This document shows positions 47,344 to 55,997 of a DNA stretch of 64,000 nucleotides, piece by piece. The stretch comes from Coriobacteriaceae bacterium (GTDB taxonomy: Bacteria; Actinomycetota; Coriobacteriia; Coriobacteriales; Coriobacteriaceae), in NCBI GenBank assembly GCA_902363875.1, contig CABJBO010000006.1, forward strand, positions 1 to 64,000. The letters are read 5' to 3'. Position 1 is the stretch's first letter. The number at the start of each line of letters is the position of its first letter. The position numbers and the translations under genes are program-made. The notes under the pieces are model-generated. The model had not been told where the DNA came from, ran no database searches, and worked only from the letters and a program-made list of their open reading frames with translations.

Positions 47344-48171
47344 TTACCGAGCCGCCAGGATGGCGTCGATGAGCGTCAGTACGCCCCCGTCGTTGTTGCT
47401 CGGAATGCGCCATTTGGCATGCGCGTTCATGTGCTCCTCGGCATTGTCCACGATAAAGCTATGCCCGACGCGCTCCAGCATGGGGATGTCGTTGTACGTA
47501 TCGCCCACGGCAGCGGCGTCGGCGATATCGATGCCCAGGCGCTCGCAGAGATGTGCTACGCCCGACCCCTTGTCGACGCCCAGGTTCATAAAGTCGATCC
47601 ACTCGCGGCCAGCATTGGTGACATAGAGTCGGTCCGAGAATGCCGGGCTGTAGTCCTCGCGAAACGCTGGCTCGGCATCGTAGGCGGGGAAGAAGATCGA
47701 AATCTTGTTAGACTCGATGTCAATGCCCTCAAAGCTATCGACGTAGTTGATCGTGTTGTAGTAGACGCTGATCTCGTCGTGGTATTGATGATCGCGGGCA
47801 AGTACATAGAACTCGTCGAAGCAGCACAGGACGGGGACAGCGCGCGAATCCTCCGAGGCGCGGCTCAAGACCTGCTGATACAGCGCCACGTCGATAGTGC
47901 TCTTATAGATATAGTTGCCGCGGTAGATAACGCACGCGCCGTTATCGGGGCAAAAAGCGATGCGGCTCTTGATGTCCTCAAACATCTCCTCGAGTTTGGG
48001 GGCGGGGCGTCCGCTGGCGGGGCAGAATACGATGCCGGCGTCGGCGAGCTTGTCCAGACGCTCATCAAGACCCTGCGGCAACACGCGCTCGTCGGTGAGC
48101 AGCGTCTTGTCCATGTCGACGGCGATGAGTTTAATGTTGCCGATGTTGGCGTCTGATTCATAAGTCTGCAT
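47344..48171 (-). CDS. HAD-superfamily phosphatase (Cof type)
   Basis: A 275-residue HAD IIB hydrolase. Motif I VDMDKTLLTDE is near residue 18, motif II appears as CPASGRP near 50, and motif IV is AAVGDTYNDIPMLERVG near 222, with the Cof-type cap between. It dephosphorylates sugar phosphates or similar cytoplasmic metabolites; the substrate is unknown. GGAAAGGCGC precedes the ATG on the minus strand. Confidence 0.88.
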   Translation of the reverse strand: MQTYESDANIGNIKLIAVDMDKTLLTDERVLPQGLDERLDKLADAGIVFCPASGRPAPKLEEMFEDIKSRIAFCPDNGACVIYRGNYIYKSTIDVALYQQVLSRASEDSRAVPVLCCFDEFYVLARDHQYHDEISVYYNTINYVDSFEGIDIESNKISIFFPAYDAEPAFREDYSPAFSDRLYVTNAGREWIDFMNLGVDKGSGVAHLCERLGIDIADAAAVGDTYNDIPMLERVGHSFIVDNAEEHMNAHAKWRIPSNNDGGVLTLIDAILAAR

Positions 48172-48314
48172 AAATGCGCCTTTCCGTTTCCAGATTGTTT
48201 CGGGCGTAATGACCCTCTGCTATGTAATCGAGCGTATTTTCGCAGGAATGGTGCGTACTTGCACTGCAATTCACAAACTAATGAAAAAACTTTTCAGAAA
48301 TTTGAATTTGTCGC

Positions 48315-48342
48315 TTGTACAGCAGGCACTTTAGCGTAATAT
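48315..48342 (+). promoter_or_regulatory. Possible promoter of the argG leader transcript
   Basis: TTGTAC (48315-48320) and TAATAT (48337-48342) are separated by 16 bp and lie about 100 bp upstream of the leader-peptide start. The -35 fits poorly, so the call is tentative. The surrounding 48172-48445 is AT-rich and shows no other gene. Confidence 0.35.
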
Positions 48343-48445
48343 AGCGACCATCGAAAACGGAGACGGCAAAAGCACCGCTTACCGAGGAAAAGGTACCGTT
48401 TGCGATATTAGAATTGCGCCCGGCGATAGGTGAAAGGAGAGGCAG

Positions 48446-48520
48446 ATGCAGTTCGTAAAGATCATCACTACTGCAGACAATGCCATCCGACGCCAGCGCG
48501 CAATTTCCCGACGACGATAA
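48446..48520 (+). CDS. Arginine-rich leader peptide upstream of argG
   Basis: A 24-codon frame starting with ATG CAG TTC and ending CGA CGA CGA TAA. Its last ten residues are RRQRAISRRR, six Arg codons, three of them consecutive CGA just before the stop. AAAGGAGAGG lies 5 bases before the ATG, one of the best ribosome sites in the window. The codons overlap a small hairpin (48513-48518 with 48523-48528), and argG follows 205 bp later on the same strand. This matches the design of ribosome-mediated attenuation leaders such as those of trp, his and leu operons, with arginine as the sensed amino acid. The function is inferred. Confidence 0.75.
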   Translation: MQFVKIITTADNAIRRQRAISRRR

Positions 48521-48675
48521 CAATCGTCTCTGTCCGCATGGGGCTAAATGCCCCAACAGAGTCATTTTGAGGTCGTTGGGTTTTAGCACGACATTGCTGC
48601 ATGTTTCTAGGGCATGCTGTGCTGCTTTTTGCTATTTAACCTGATATTGCACGGTTTTTTGACCTCGAAATGACT
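48513..48675 (+). promoter_or_regulatory. Nested hairpins of the argG leader (putative attenuator)
   Basis: Hairpin A (48513-48518/48523-48528) includes the last Arg codons. Hairpin B (48528-48533 with 48556-48561, and 48539-48544 with 48550-48555) is followed by TCATTTT. Hairpin D (48585-48589 with 48619-48623, and 48599-48603 with 48613-48617) is followed by GCTTTTT. A 15-bp long-range pair, 48560-48574 with 48661-48675, closes the region. Stalling at Arg codons could open A and change downstream folding. The details are inference. Confidence 0.55.
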
Positions 48676-48725
48676 TGCAACTGACCGATGTTCTAACTAG
48701 CTACCAAGGGCGAAAGGAAACAGCC

Positions 48726-49952
48726 ATGAGCAAGGAAAAAGTCGTTCTCGCATATTCCGGTGGTCTTGATACATCCGTATGTGTCAAGTGGCTCCAGGAC
48801 GAGAAGAATCTCGATGTTGTTTGTGTCTGCGGCAACGTGGGCCAGGAGGAGACCGGTCTGGACGCCAAGAAGCAGAAGGCCCTCGACCTGGGCGTTCTCG
48901 ATTGCCAGGTGCTCGACCTGCGCGACGAGTTCTCCGATGAGTTCCTGACTAAGGCCATCGCCGCAAACTCTATGTACGAGAACAAGTATCCGCTGCTCTC
49001 CGCCCTGTCCCGCCCGCTGCTCGCCAAGAAGCTTGTCGAGGTCGCTCACGAGTTTGGCGCGACCTACGTCGCCCACGGCTGCACCGGCAAGGGTAACGAC
49101 CAGGTTCGTTTTGAGGCTGCCGTCAAGGCCCTCGACCCCGAGCTTAAGGTTATCGCCCCGGTTCGCGAGTGGGATCTGAAGTGCCGTCCCGATGAGGTTG
49201 CCTATGCTCACGCCCACAACGTGCCGGTTCCCGAGGGCGCCAACGACAACCCCTATTCCATCGACGACAACCTGTGGGGTCGCGCCATCGAGTGCGGTCA
49301 CCTGGAGGATCCCTGGAACGAGCCGCTCGACGACGCCTGGGTTATGACCAAGAACCCCGAGGACACGCCGGACACCCCGACCTACACCGAGATTGAGTTT
49401 GAGGCGGGCAAGCCCGTCGCCGTCGACGGCAAGAAGATGAAACTCTCCGAGATCGTCATCGCCCTCAACAAGATCTCTGGTGACAACGGCTTTGGCCGTC
49501 TCGACCTGGTCGAGGATCGTCTGGTGGGCCTCAAGAGTCGCGAGTGCTACGAGGTTCCTGGCGCCCTGACGCTCATCACCGCCCACAAGGCGCTCGAGGA
49601 CATCTGCGTCGAGGGCGACCTGCTCAAGACCAAGATTAAGCTCGAGCAGGATTGGGCCACCGCCGTGTACAACGGCCAGTGGTACAGCCCGCTCAAAAAC
49701 GCGCTCGATGCCTTTATGGCCGACACCCAGAAGTTCGTGACCGGCACCGTCCGTCTGAAGTTCTTTAAGGGCAACTGCCATGTCGTCGGCCGCAAGAGCC
49801 CGTTTAGCCTGTATGACTACGGTCTGGCTACCTACGACCGCGACACTACGTTTGACGAGAAGGCCAGCGCCGGCTTTATCGAGATCGATACGCTGTCGCT
49901 CAAGACGTGGGCTAAGGTCCAGGGCCCCAGCTCTGCTGCCGCCCAGGCCTAG
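48726..49952 (+). CDS. argG: Argininosuccinate synthase
   Basis: A 408-residue enzyme of normal length. The N-terminal PP-loop AYSGGLDTSV lies at residues 9-18; GCTGKGNDQVRFE near 118 and SIDDNLWGRAIECG near 178 are family motifs. It condenses citrulline and aspartate with ATP to argininosuccinate. AAAGGAAA precedes ATG 48726. The gene is preceded by the Arg-rich leader and followed by a small frame and argH, giving the last two steps of arginine synthesis. Confidence 0.97.
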   Translation: MSKEKVVLAYSGGLDTSVCVKWLQDEKNLDVVCVCGNVGQEETGLDAKKQKALDLGVLDCQVLDLRDEFSDEFLTKAIAANSMYENKYPLLSALSRPLLAKKLVEVAHEFGATYVAHGCTGKGNDQVRFEAAVKALDPELKVIAPVREWDLKCRPDEVAYAHAHNVPVPEGANDNPYSIDDNLWGRAIECGHLEDPWNEPLDDAWVMTKNPEDTPDTPTYTEIEFEAGKPVAVDGKKMKLSEIVIALNKISGDNGFGRLDLVEDRLVGLKSRECYEVPGALTLITAHKALEDICVEGDLLKTKIKLEQDWATAVYNGQWYSPLKNALDAFMADTQKFVTGTVRLKFFKGNCHVVGRKSPFSLYDYGLATYDRDTTFDEKASAGFIEIDTLSLKTWAKVQGPSSAAAQA

Positions 49953-50105
49953 CGCCTCCTTCCTTTGGTATCCGCGCGGCCCATCCGCGTGATACATAAC
50001 GGGCGCATGGGGTCCCTACCTTTCGTTATGCTTGCTGACACTTCTTAACATCGGTGGCCCCTACGTTCCGCCCGCATATATGATGCCGCGTCTGCGGCTG
50101 AGTCC

Positions 50106-50136
50106 GAGCCCCGCCGGGGTTGTCCGGCGGGGCTCC
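50106..50136 (+). terminator. Hairpin after argG
   Basis: A perfect 12-bp stem gagccccgccgg/ccggcggggctc with a 6-base loop. The following T-run is poor (cctcctatcaattt), so it may be a partial terminator or a processing signal ahead of the small frame and argH. Confidence 0.6.
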
Positions 50137-50185
50137 TCCTATCAATTTGACGGCCCTGCGCCTATATATATGGGGAGTATCCATT

Positions 50186-50356
50186 ATGTTCAATGCTATC
50201 GCGCATGCTTTACTTGCCCTCGCGCCCGAGTTCGATGCTGCAAAGGTCGAGGACGTTCCTATGAGCCTAAAGGCCTGGATCGATGGTTCGCAGGGCAACA
50301 TTCGGAGGGAGACGTTGGGCGCCAAGTGCATGGCGCGTCACTTCTTTGCAAATTAG
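50186..50356 (+). CDS. Small hypothetical protein between argG and argH
   Basis: A 56-codon frame with GGGGAG 8 bases before the ATG. The peptide begins MFNAIAHALLALAPEF and ends MARHFFAN; the N-terminal third is an amphipathic, hydrophobic helix and the rest is soluble. Codon use resembles the neighbouring genes. I do not recognise it. The position between two arginine biosynthesis genes, on the same strand and behind a hairpin, suggests a real gene with its own start, but no function is claimed. Confidence 0.55.
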   Translation: MFNAIAHALLALAPEFDAAKVEDVPMSLKAWIDGSQGNIRRETLGAKCMARHFFAN

Positions 50357-50474
50357 CTATATGGCCTCGCACATGGTGGGGAATATGCAAAACTAGCGGT
50401 TGAGAAATCGCTTTAGCGACAGGGCGCATTGCTTTGGGCGCTTGTTTTGGGATTTGATGAAAGGGGACGGTTCC

Positions 50475-51905
50475 ATGGCTCTTTGGGGCGGTCGTTTTGA
50501 GGCAGGCGTGGCCGAGGTCACGCAGGAGTTTGGCGCGTCGTTGCCGGTTGACAAACATCTCTATAAGCAGGATATCGCCGGATCTAAGGCACATGCCAAG
50601 ATGCTGGCGGCCCAGGGCATTATCAGCGCCGAGGACGAGCAGGCGATTGCCGAGGGCCTGACCGGAATCGAACAGGATATCGATGCCGGCAACTTCACCT
50701 TTGATATCAACGACGAGGACATTCATATGTCCATCGAAAGCGAGCTGACGCGTCGTATCGGCGAGGCTGGCAAGCGCTTGCATACTGGGCGTTCGCGCAA
50801 CGACCAGGTGGCGACCGATACGCGCCTGGGCGTCAAGGCGCTGGCCAAGGAGCTCATGGAGGCCAATCTTGAGCTGCGCCATGTGCTGGTGGATGCGGCC
50901 AAGAAGTACGACAAGGTGATTCTTCCGGGCTACACGCATATGCAGCACGCTCAGCCCGTGCTGCTGTCACATCATCTGCTGGCGTATTCCTGGATGTTCG
51001 CGCGCGACTTTACGCGCCTGAAGGCCGCCTTTGATGCCGCCGACAACTGCCCGCTGGGTGCTGCCGCGCTTGCCGGTACGAGCTATCCGCTCGATCGCCA
51101 GATGACGGCTGCCGAGCTTGGCTTTGCGGGTGTGATTCCCAACTCGCTCGATGCGGTTTCCGACCGTGATTTCCTGCTCGATCTGCATTACGCCGGCTCC
51201 GTCATGGCCATGCACCTGTCGCGTCTTTCCGAGGAGATCGTGTTGTGGTCGAGCTCCGAGTTTGGCTTTATTACGCTTTCTGACTCGTACTCCACCGGCT
51301 CGTCCATCATGCCGCAGAAGAAGAACCCCGACTTTGCCGAGCTTATCCGCGGCAAGAGCGGCCGTGTGTATGGCAACCTGGTGCAGCTGCTTGTGACCAT
51401 GAAGGGCCTGCCGCTGGCCTATAACAAGGACTTGCAGGAGGACAAGGAGGGCGCGCTCGATACCGCCCACACGCTCATGCAGTGCCTGTCGGTTATGGCC
51501 GGTATGATTTCGACTTGGACCGTCAACGAGGATGCCATGGCGCGCGAGTGCGGTGTGGGTCATCTTGCCGCCACCGATGTTGCCGATTACCTGGCCAAGC
51601 GTGGCCTGCCGTTCCGTGAGGCGCATGCCGTGGTGGGCCATCTGGTCCTGATGTGTGAGAAGCGCGGCTGCAATCTTGAGGACCTGCCGTTTGAGGTGTT
51701 CCAGGAGGCAAGCCCGCTCTTTGAGCGCGATATTACCGAGGCACTCGACATCCCGTCGATCGTTGCCGCGCGCACGACCGAGGGCGGCACCGCTCCTGCC
51801 GCCGTTGCCGTGCAGCTGCAGCGTGCCGAGGCGCAGCTCGTGGCCGACGAGGGCGTGTTTGGATCGCTGACCAAGGTTGTCGAGATGGGTCACGGGGCAA
51901 AGTAG
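50475..51905 (+). CDS. argH: Argininosuccinate lyase
   Basis: A 476-residue member of the fumarase/aspartase superfamily. The superfamily signature SSIMPQKKNP lies near residue 278; DIHMSIESEL near 83 and HTGRSRNDQVATD near 103 are ArgH-specific. It splits argininosuccinate into arginine and fumarate. AAAGGGGA precedes ATG 50475. It lies 522 bp downstream of argG with a small frame between. Confidence 0.97.
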   Translation: MALWGGRFEAGVAEVTQEFGASLPVDKHLYKQDIAGSKAHAKMLAAQGIISAEDEQAIAEGLTGIEQDIDAGNFTFDINDEDIHMSIESELTRRIGEAGKRLHTGRSRNDQVATDTRLGVKALAKELMEANLELRHVLVDAAKKYDKVILPGYTHMQHAQPVLLSHHLLAYSWMFARDFTRLKAAFDAADNCPLGAAALAGTSYPLDRQMTAAELGFAGVIPNSLDAVSDRDFLLDLHYAGSVMAMHLSRLSEEIVLWSSSEFGFITLSDSYSTGSSIMPQKKNPDFAELIRGKSGRVYGNLVQLLVTMKGLPLAYNKDLQEDKEGALDTAHTLMQCLSVMAGMISTWTVNEDAMARECGVGHLAATDVADYLAKRGLPFREAHAVVGHLVLMCEKRGCNLEDLPFEVFQEASPLFERDITEALDIPSIVAARTTEGGTAPAAVAVQLQRAEAQLVADEGVFGSLTKVVEMGHGAK

Positions 51906-52197
51906 AGGTTTGGCTGAAGACGTATTGTCCATTTATTGATAAATCGTTTTTGCTTTACGGGCGTCTGCTGATGCGGGCGCCCCTATTTTGCTGCTATGGG
52001 GGAGGGGCTTGTCGAGAACTTCTGTAGGACCTTTGGGCAGGTTGTGAAGGGGGTACGTTCGCGGGTGGCAACCGACCGCCCGCTCTGTTCGATGTGGTTG
52101 ATGAGCGGTCGGATGGTACTCTAATCGGGCTTCGAAACAGAAGTGACACATATGGAGCGCTTTAATAAATTGCAGCGTTTCAATAAACAGCTTTTTG
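51906..52197. other. argH-ndk intergenic region
   Basis: The stretch contains a moderate hairpin at about 51959-51983 (gggcg...cgccc) followed by CTATTTTG, a possible argH terminator. I see no supported gene in the rest of it; a 72-codon frame on the minus strand has no ribosome site and a His/Pro-rich peptide. Confidence 0.5.
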
Positions 52198-52225
52198 TTT
52201 AACTGCAGCTAAAACTCTGTTACGA
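52198..52225 (+). promoter_or_regulatory. Probable ndk promoter
   Basis: TTAACT (52198-52203) and TACGAT (52220-52225) are separated by 16 bp, 65 bp upstream of the ndk ATG, in an AT-rich stretch. Confidence 0.5.
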
Positions 52226-52289
52226 TGCAGTCCAGGCGGGTGCCGGAATGGGACTTGGGCACGCGCGAACCTACTTGAAAGGCTACCTT

Positions 52290-52694
52290 ATGGCTATCGA
52301 GAAGACCTTCATCATGATTAAGCCCGACGCCGTGCGCGACCGCAAGATCGGCGAGATCGTTGCTCGTATTGAGCGCAGCGGCCTTGTCATCGAGCGCATG
52401 GAGATGACCACGCTCGAGCGCGCTACCGTCGAGGAGCACTACGCCCATCTGGCCGACAAGCCCTTCTTTGGCGGTCTCTGCGACTTTATGACGAGCGGTC
52501 CGGTCGTCAAGATGGTCGTTTCCGGTCTCTCCGCTGTTTCCAAGATGCGCACCCTTATGGGCGCTACCAACCCGCTTGATGCTGCGCCCGGCACCATTCG
52601 CGGCGACTTCGCTGTCGATGTCAACGCCAACGTGATCCACGGCTCCGACTGCCTGGAGAACGCCGAGATCGAGATCAAGCGCTTCTTTGGCTAA
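52290..52694 (+). CDS. ndk: Nucleoside diphosphate kinase
   Basis: A 134-residue NDK of standard length. The N-terminal KTFIMIKPDAV and the active-site histidine His117 in NVIHGSDCLENAEIEI are intact. It equilibrates NTP pools by phosphotransfer through His117. AAAGGC precedes ATG 52290. The gene is monocistronic, with a promoter-like pair upstream and a strong terminator downstream. Confidence 0.97.
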   Translation: MAIEKTFIMIKPDAVRDRKIGEIVARIERSGLVIERMEMTTLERATVEEHYAHLADKPFFGGLCDFMTSGPVVKMVVSGLSAVSKMRTLMGATNPLDAAPGTIRGDFAVDVNANVIHGSDCLENAEIEIKRFFG

Positions 52695-52732
52695 ACCAGC
52701 TTTGACTCCTTAAAGCTGTTAGCGTGTGGCTT

Positions 52733-52768
52733 GGGCGCCGCGGAATTCCAACCGCGGCGCCCTTTTAT
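52733..52768 (+). terminator. Terminator after ndk
   Basis: A perfect 11-bp stem gggcgccgcgg/ccgcggcgccc is followed by TTTTATT. Confidence 0.92.
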
Positions 52769-52802
52769 TCCGGTAGATTTTTGGTAAACGCATAGAAAAC
52801 TA

Positions 52803-52842
52803 CTAAAGAGCCCCGTCCGGATGTTTCTTCCGGGCGGGGGCT
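52803..52842 (-). terminator. Terminator of rpiB (minus strand)
   Basis: A roughly 12-bp GC-rich stem (52809-52820 with 52830-52842) is followed on the minus strand by CTTTAG. Convergent with the ndk terminator. Confidence 0.6.
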
Positions 52843-52869
52843 GGCGCTAGCGTATGGCTTTGTAAGTCT

Positions 52870-53337
52870 TTAGGCCTCGTCGACAATCTTTAGTCCGCGG
52901 GTCTGGTCGATCTCGTTGAGGAGATTGACGCGACGCTCGTGGCGGCCGCCCTCAAACTCGGCGTCGAGCCATTCGTCGACAATCATCTTGGCGAGCTCGG
53001 AGCCCACGACGCGGGCGCCAAAGGCCAGCACGTTGGTGTTGTTGTGCATACGGGAGAGCTTGGCGCTGAAGGGCTCGGAGCACACGACGGCGCGTACGCC
53101 CTCGACCTTGTTGGCAGCCAGGCTAATCCCGACGCCGGTACCGCAGATCAAGATACCCAGGTCGACGTCACCGTTGGCCACGGCCTTGCCCACCTTGTAA
53201 CCGGCGATGGGGTAGTCGAAGCTCTCGGAGGTGTCGGTGCCATAGTTCACGACCTCGCAGCCGCGCTCCTTCAGGTGCTCGGAAATGATGTTCTTGAGCT
53301 CGACGGCGGCGTGGTCGTTACCGATACCGATCTTCAT
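52870..53337 (-). CDS. rpiB: Ribose 5-phosphate isomerase B
   Basis: A 155-residue RpiB/LacAB-type isomerase. The N-terminal IGNDHAAVELK carries the phosphate-site His, and Cys65 in ILICGTGVGIS is the catalytic base of RpiB. It interconverts ribose 5-phosphate and ribulose 5-phosphate. GAGAGGAACC precedes the ATG on the minus strand. It could in principle act on other sugar phosphates (allose or galactose type), but the motifs fit RpiB. Confidence 0.93.
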   Translation of the reverse strand: MKIGIGNDHAAVELKNIISEHLKERGCEVVNYGTDTSESFDYPIAGYKVGKAVANGDVDLGILICGTGVGISLAANKVEGVRAVVCSEPFSAKLSRMHNNTNVLAFGARVVGSELAKMIVDEWLDAEFEGGRHERRVNLLNEIDQTRGLKIVDEA

Positions 53338-53607
53338 GAGTGGTTCCTCTCTGGTCCGTGCGGCGGAATTGCTAAAGGTTTTACCGCGTTCGACTGCATG
53401 ATAGCGCGACTTTTGTGTAAACGCTCGGGCGTTTTTTGGTCAAACGCTTAAGCATGCAACAAGACCTGCTTTTCATGAATGAATGCCGCCAGTTTGTGCT
53501 TGAGCGCCGTCCGCCGGAACCGTGGTTGCGGTTTTTGATGCATTGTTATCAAATAAAGGAGCTAACTTTTTTGAGAGACCAGCCCGTTATGCAAGCAGGA
53601 GATACCT

Positions 53608-54927
53608 ATGCCTACCGATTCCCTTCGTGATGCCGCGTTTTGCGATGTTTTGAACCGCGAGCTTGTCTGTGCGCTCGGCTGCACCGAGCCTATTGCCGTT
53701 GCCTATGCAGCGGCGTTGGCGAGCCAGACGCTCGGTTGCGAACCCGATTATATGGACGTTGCCTGCTCGGGCAACATCATCAAGAACGTTAAGAGCGTGA
53801 CCGTGCCCAACTCGGGCGGTATGCACGGTATTGAAGCTGCAGCCGTGCTGGGTGCCGTGGGCGGTGACGCCAAGAGCGCGCTTGAGGTGCTCGAGAGCGT
53901 TAACGATGAAGACCGCGCTCGTGTGGCCGAGCTCCTCGCCGACGCCGGCTACTGCGATGTGTCGCTTGTCGAGGGTGTGCCCAACCTCTACATCAAGGTG
54001 ACTGCGACGGCCGGGGGCCATACCGCGGTCGTCGAGATTACCGATCACCACACTAATGTCACGTGCCATACGCTCGACGGTATTCCGGTATGCGGCAAGT
54101 CGGCGGGGGAGTGCGCCGCCTGCGCCGAGCGCGTGGTGGCCGAGCGTGCGGCAGATAACGCCGATACGCCCATGTCCATTGATTCCATCATCGACTTTAT
54201 CGAGGACGGTGACATTGAGGGCGCCCGCGCTGCCGTTGAGCGTCAGATTGAGCTGAATGGCGCAATCAGTGCCGAGGGCCTTGCGCACGCTTGGGGCGCC
54301 GAGGTGGGTCGTACGCTGCTGGGTGCTCGTGCCGATGACGTCGCCTGCCGTGCCCGTGCCCGTGCGGCCGCCGGGTCCGACGCCCGCATGAACGGTTGCG
54401 CGCTGCCGGTCGCCATTGTGTGCGGCTCGGGCAATCAAGGCATTACCTGCGCATTGCCCGTCATGGAGTATGCCGAGTACCTGCGTTGCGACCACGAGCG
54501 TCTGGTACGCGCCGTGATGCTGTCCGATCTTATCGCCGTGCATATCAAGAGCTATATTGGTGCGCTTTCGGCGTTTTGCGGTGCTATTTGCGCCGCGTGC
54601 GGCGCCGGCGCTGCGATTACCTGGCTGTGCGGTGGCACGCGCGAGCAGATTGGCGCGACGGTCTCGAATACGCTCGGTAACGTGGGCGGCATCGTGTGCG
54701 ACGGCGCCAAGGCGAGTTGTGCCGCCAAGATTTCGGCTGCCGTCGATGCGGCGATTCTGGGACATGACATGGCCATGCAGGGGCGTGGCTTCCGTGCCGG
54801 CGAGGGTTTGATCCAGGATACCGTCGAGCAGACGATTGCCAGCATGGGCTACGTGGGCCGTGTGGGTATGAAGGACACCGACGTCGAGATCCTCAACATC
54901 ATGATCGGCAAAACCCAAGTGTGCTAG
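53608..54927 (+). CDS. cyuA: L-cysteine desulfidase/UPF0597 family (serine dehydratase alpha-like)
   Basis: A 439-residue protein of the UPF0597/CyuA family. The N-terminal ALGCTEPIAVAYAAA is the family signature; conserved cysteines in VACSGNIIKN and CAACGAGAAITWLCGG probably ligate an Fe-S cluster. Related enzymes degrade L-cysteine to pyruvate, ammonia and sulfide; the gene symbol follows that literature and the substrate is inferred. AGGAG precedes the ATG. The stop codon overlaps that of the convergent HAD gene by 4 bp, with no terminator between. Confidence 0.85.
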   Translation: MPTDSLRDAAFCDVLNRELVCALGCTEPIAVAYAAALASQTLGCEPDYMDVACSGNIIKNVKSVTVPNSGGMHGIEAAAVLGAVGGDAKSALEVLESVNDEDRARVAELLADAGYCDVSLVEGVPNLYIKVTATAGGHTAVVEITDHHTNVTCHTLDGIPVCGKSAGECAACAERVVAERAADNADTPMSIDSIIDFIEDGDIEGARAAVERQIELNGAISAEGLAHAWGAEVGRTLLGARADDVACRARARAAAGSDARMNGCALPVAIVCGSGNQGITCALPVMEYAEYLRCDHERLVRAVMLSDLIAVHIKSYIGALSAFCGAICAACGAGAAITWLCGGTREQIGATVSNTLGNVGGIVCDGAKASCAAKISAAVDAAILGHDMAMQGRGFRAGEGLIQDTVEQTIASMGYVGRVGMKDTDVEILNIMIGKTQVC

Positions 54928-55682
54928 GACAGTTCGTCGGCTACTTGGTGTTCGTAGAAGGCTTCTACTACGGCGTTAAAGTCGCGGGCGAAGCCTTCCA
55001 TGGTTCCGCGCCAGGTGACTCGGTTGGGCTTGCCCTGGCCTACATAGGCAGTCTGAATGCCGCAGGCGGGGTTAGGGAAGTCGCGTTTGGGATCGTTGCC
55101 CACCATAAGGACCTCGTGCGGTTCGAGCCCCATCACCTGAAGCTGCTCTAGATAGTAGGTGGCATCAGGCTTGCAGCGGGTGGCGTTTCCCATGTGCGTG
55201 ACGAGCTCAAAGGGGGCGTCGGCCAGGTCGCCCCAACCCATGCGGCACTCGATGGCCCCCTGCGGAAAGCTGGGGTTGGTAAAGAGCGCGCAGCGCAGCC
55301 CTGCGTCCTGTACGGCCTGAAGCGCGGCGTGTGCGCCCGGCATGGCATGGGCGTTGATGAGTTCGTCATTCTTGTACGGAAGAACTTCGCGGTCGTAGTA
55401 GGTAAACGCCTCGTAGATAAGTGGGTCCGAGAGGCAAATGCCGCATCGGCGCTCGACCTCTTCTTGGTAAAACTCAAGATTGGTGCGATTGTCCGTGCTG
55501 CTGCGGCGATTGGCGTTGAGGTCGACCAGGATGGTGCCGAGGCGTGCCATCGTGCCACCGCGGCTGCGGCGCCCGATATCCGCGAGCATCGAAGAGACAT
55601 CCTTAAAATAGCGAAGGATGAACGCGTTGAGGTTGATGCTAAGAAGCGTTTCGTCCATATCGAAAACGACTGCTTTGAGCAC
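54924..55682 (-). CDS. HAD-superfamily hydrolase
   Basis: A 252-residue HAD hydrolase. Motif I VFDMDETLL is at residues 5-13, motif II is LFTNPS near 122, and MVGNDPKRDFPNP gives motif IV near 200. The cap is C1-type. I chose GTG 55682 because GAAAGG lies at the right distance; ATG starts further upstream would add about 57 residues with no family counterpart. It is a phosphatase of unknown substrate, resembling pyrophosphatase/phosphoglycolate-phosphatase relatives. Confidence 0.85.
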   Translation of the reverse strand: MLKAVVFDMDETLLSINLNAFILRYFKDVSSMLADIGRRSRGGTMARLGTILVDLNANRRSSTDNRTNLEFYQEEVERRCGICLSDPLIYEAFTYYDREVLPYKNDELINAHAMPGAHAALQAVQDAGLRCALFTNPSFPQGAIECRMGWGDLADAPFELVTHMGNATRCKPDATYYLEQLQVMGLEPHEVLMVGNDPKRDFPNPACGIQTAYVGQGKPNRVTWRGTMEGFARDFNAVVEAFYEHQVADELS

Positions 55683-55997
55683 GCGGGCACCTTTCTCGAA
55701 AAATCGATCTAGAATCGTTGGCTCCGGATACTTTACCCCAAAGCCGAATGCCTGGCTGGTTATCGTCAAGTTGCGGAGACGTGTGTTCATAAGATTACGA
55801 AAAAGTCTCCACACGAGTAAAAAATCGCAGTTCACGCTTGAAATCGAACTCATTTCCCCGTAACCTATACGAACGTGATTGCATAAGCGTCACATTAGTA
55901 TCTGTCGGCTCCCGAGTGTTCCTAAACGTTGTGTGCTTGTCGCACCCTTCTGTAGGTCCTAGCAATCGGGGCCCCGTAGTTCGAAAGGGGTCCACCT
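55683..55997. other. rpsA upstream region
   Basis: No supported gene is seen. The stretch is more AT-rich than its surroundings and probably holds the divergent promoters of the HAD gene and rpsA. No specific promoter pair is convincing. Confidence 0.4.

Noticed and set aside
48278-48589. A 103-codon minus-strand frame over the argG leader
   Set aside because: It has no ribosome site or recognisable domain, and it overlaps the plus-strand leader peptide and hairpins, which have clearer support.
48446-48726. T-box riboswitch upstream of argG
   Set aside because: I looked for the AGGGTGGNACCGCG antiterminator bulge and specifier loop and did not find them; the leader-peptide explanation fits better.
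53436-53630. A short frame (about 64 codons) just upstream of cyuA, containing two Cys
   Set aside because: It overlaps the start of cyuA out of frame, has no ribosome site before its first ATG, and its Cys content is not high enough to suggest a leader peptide.
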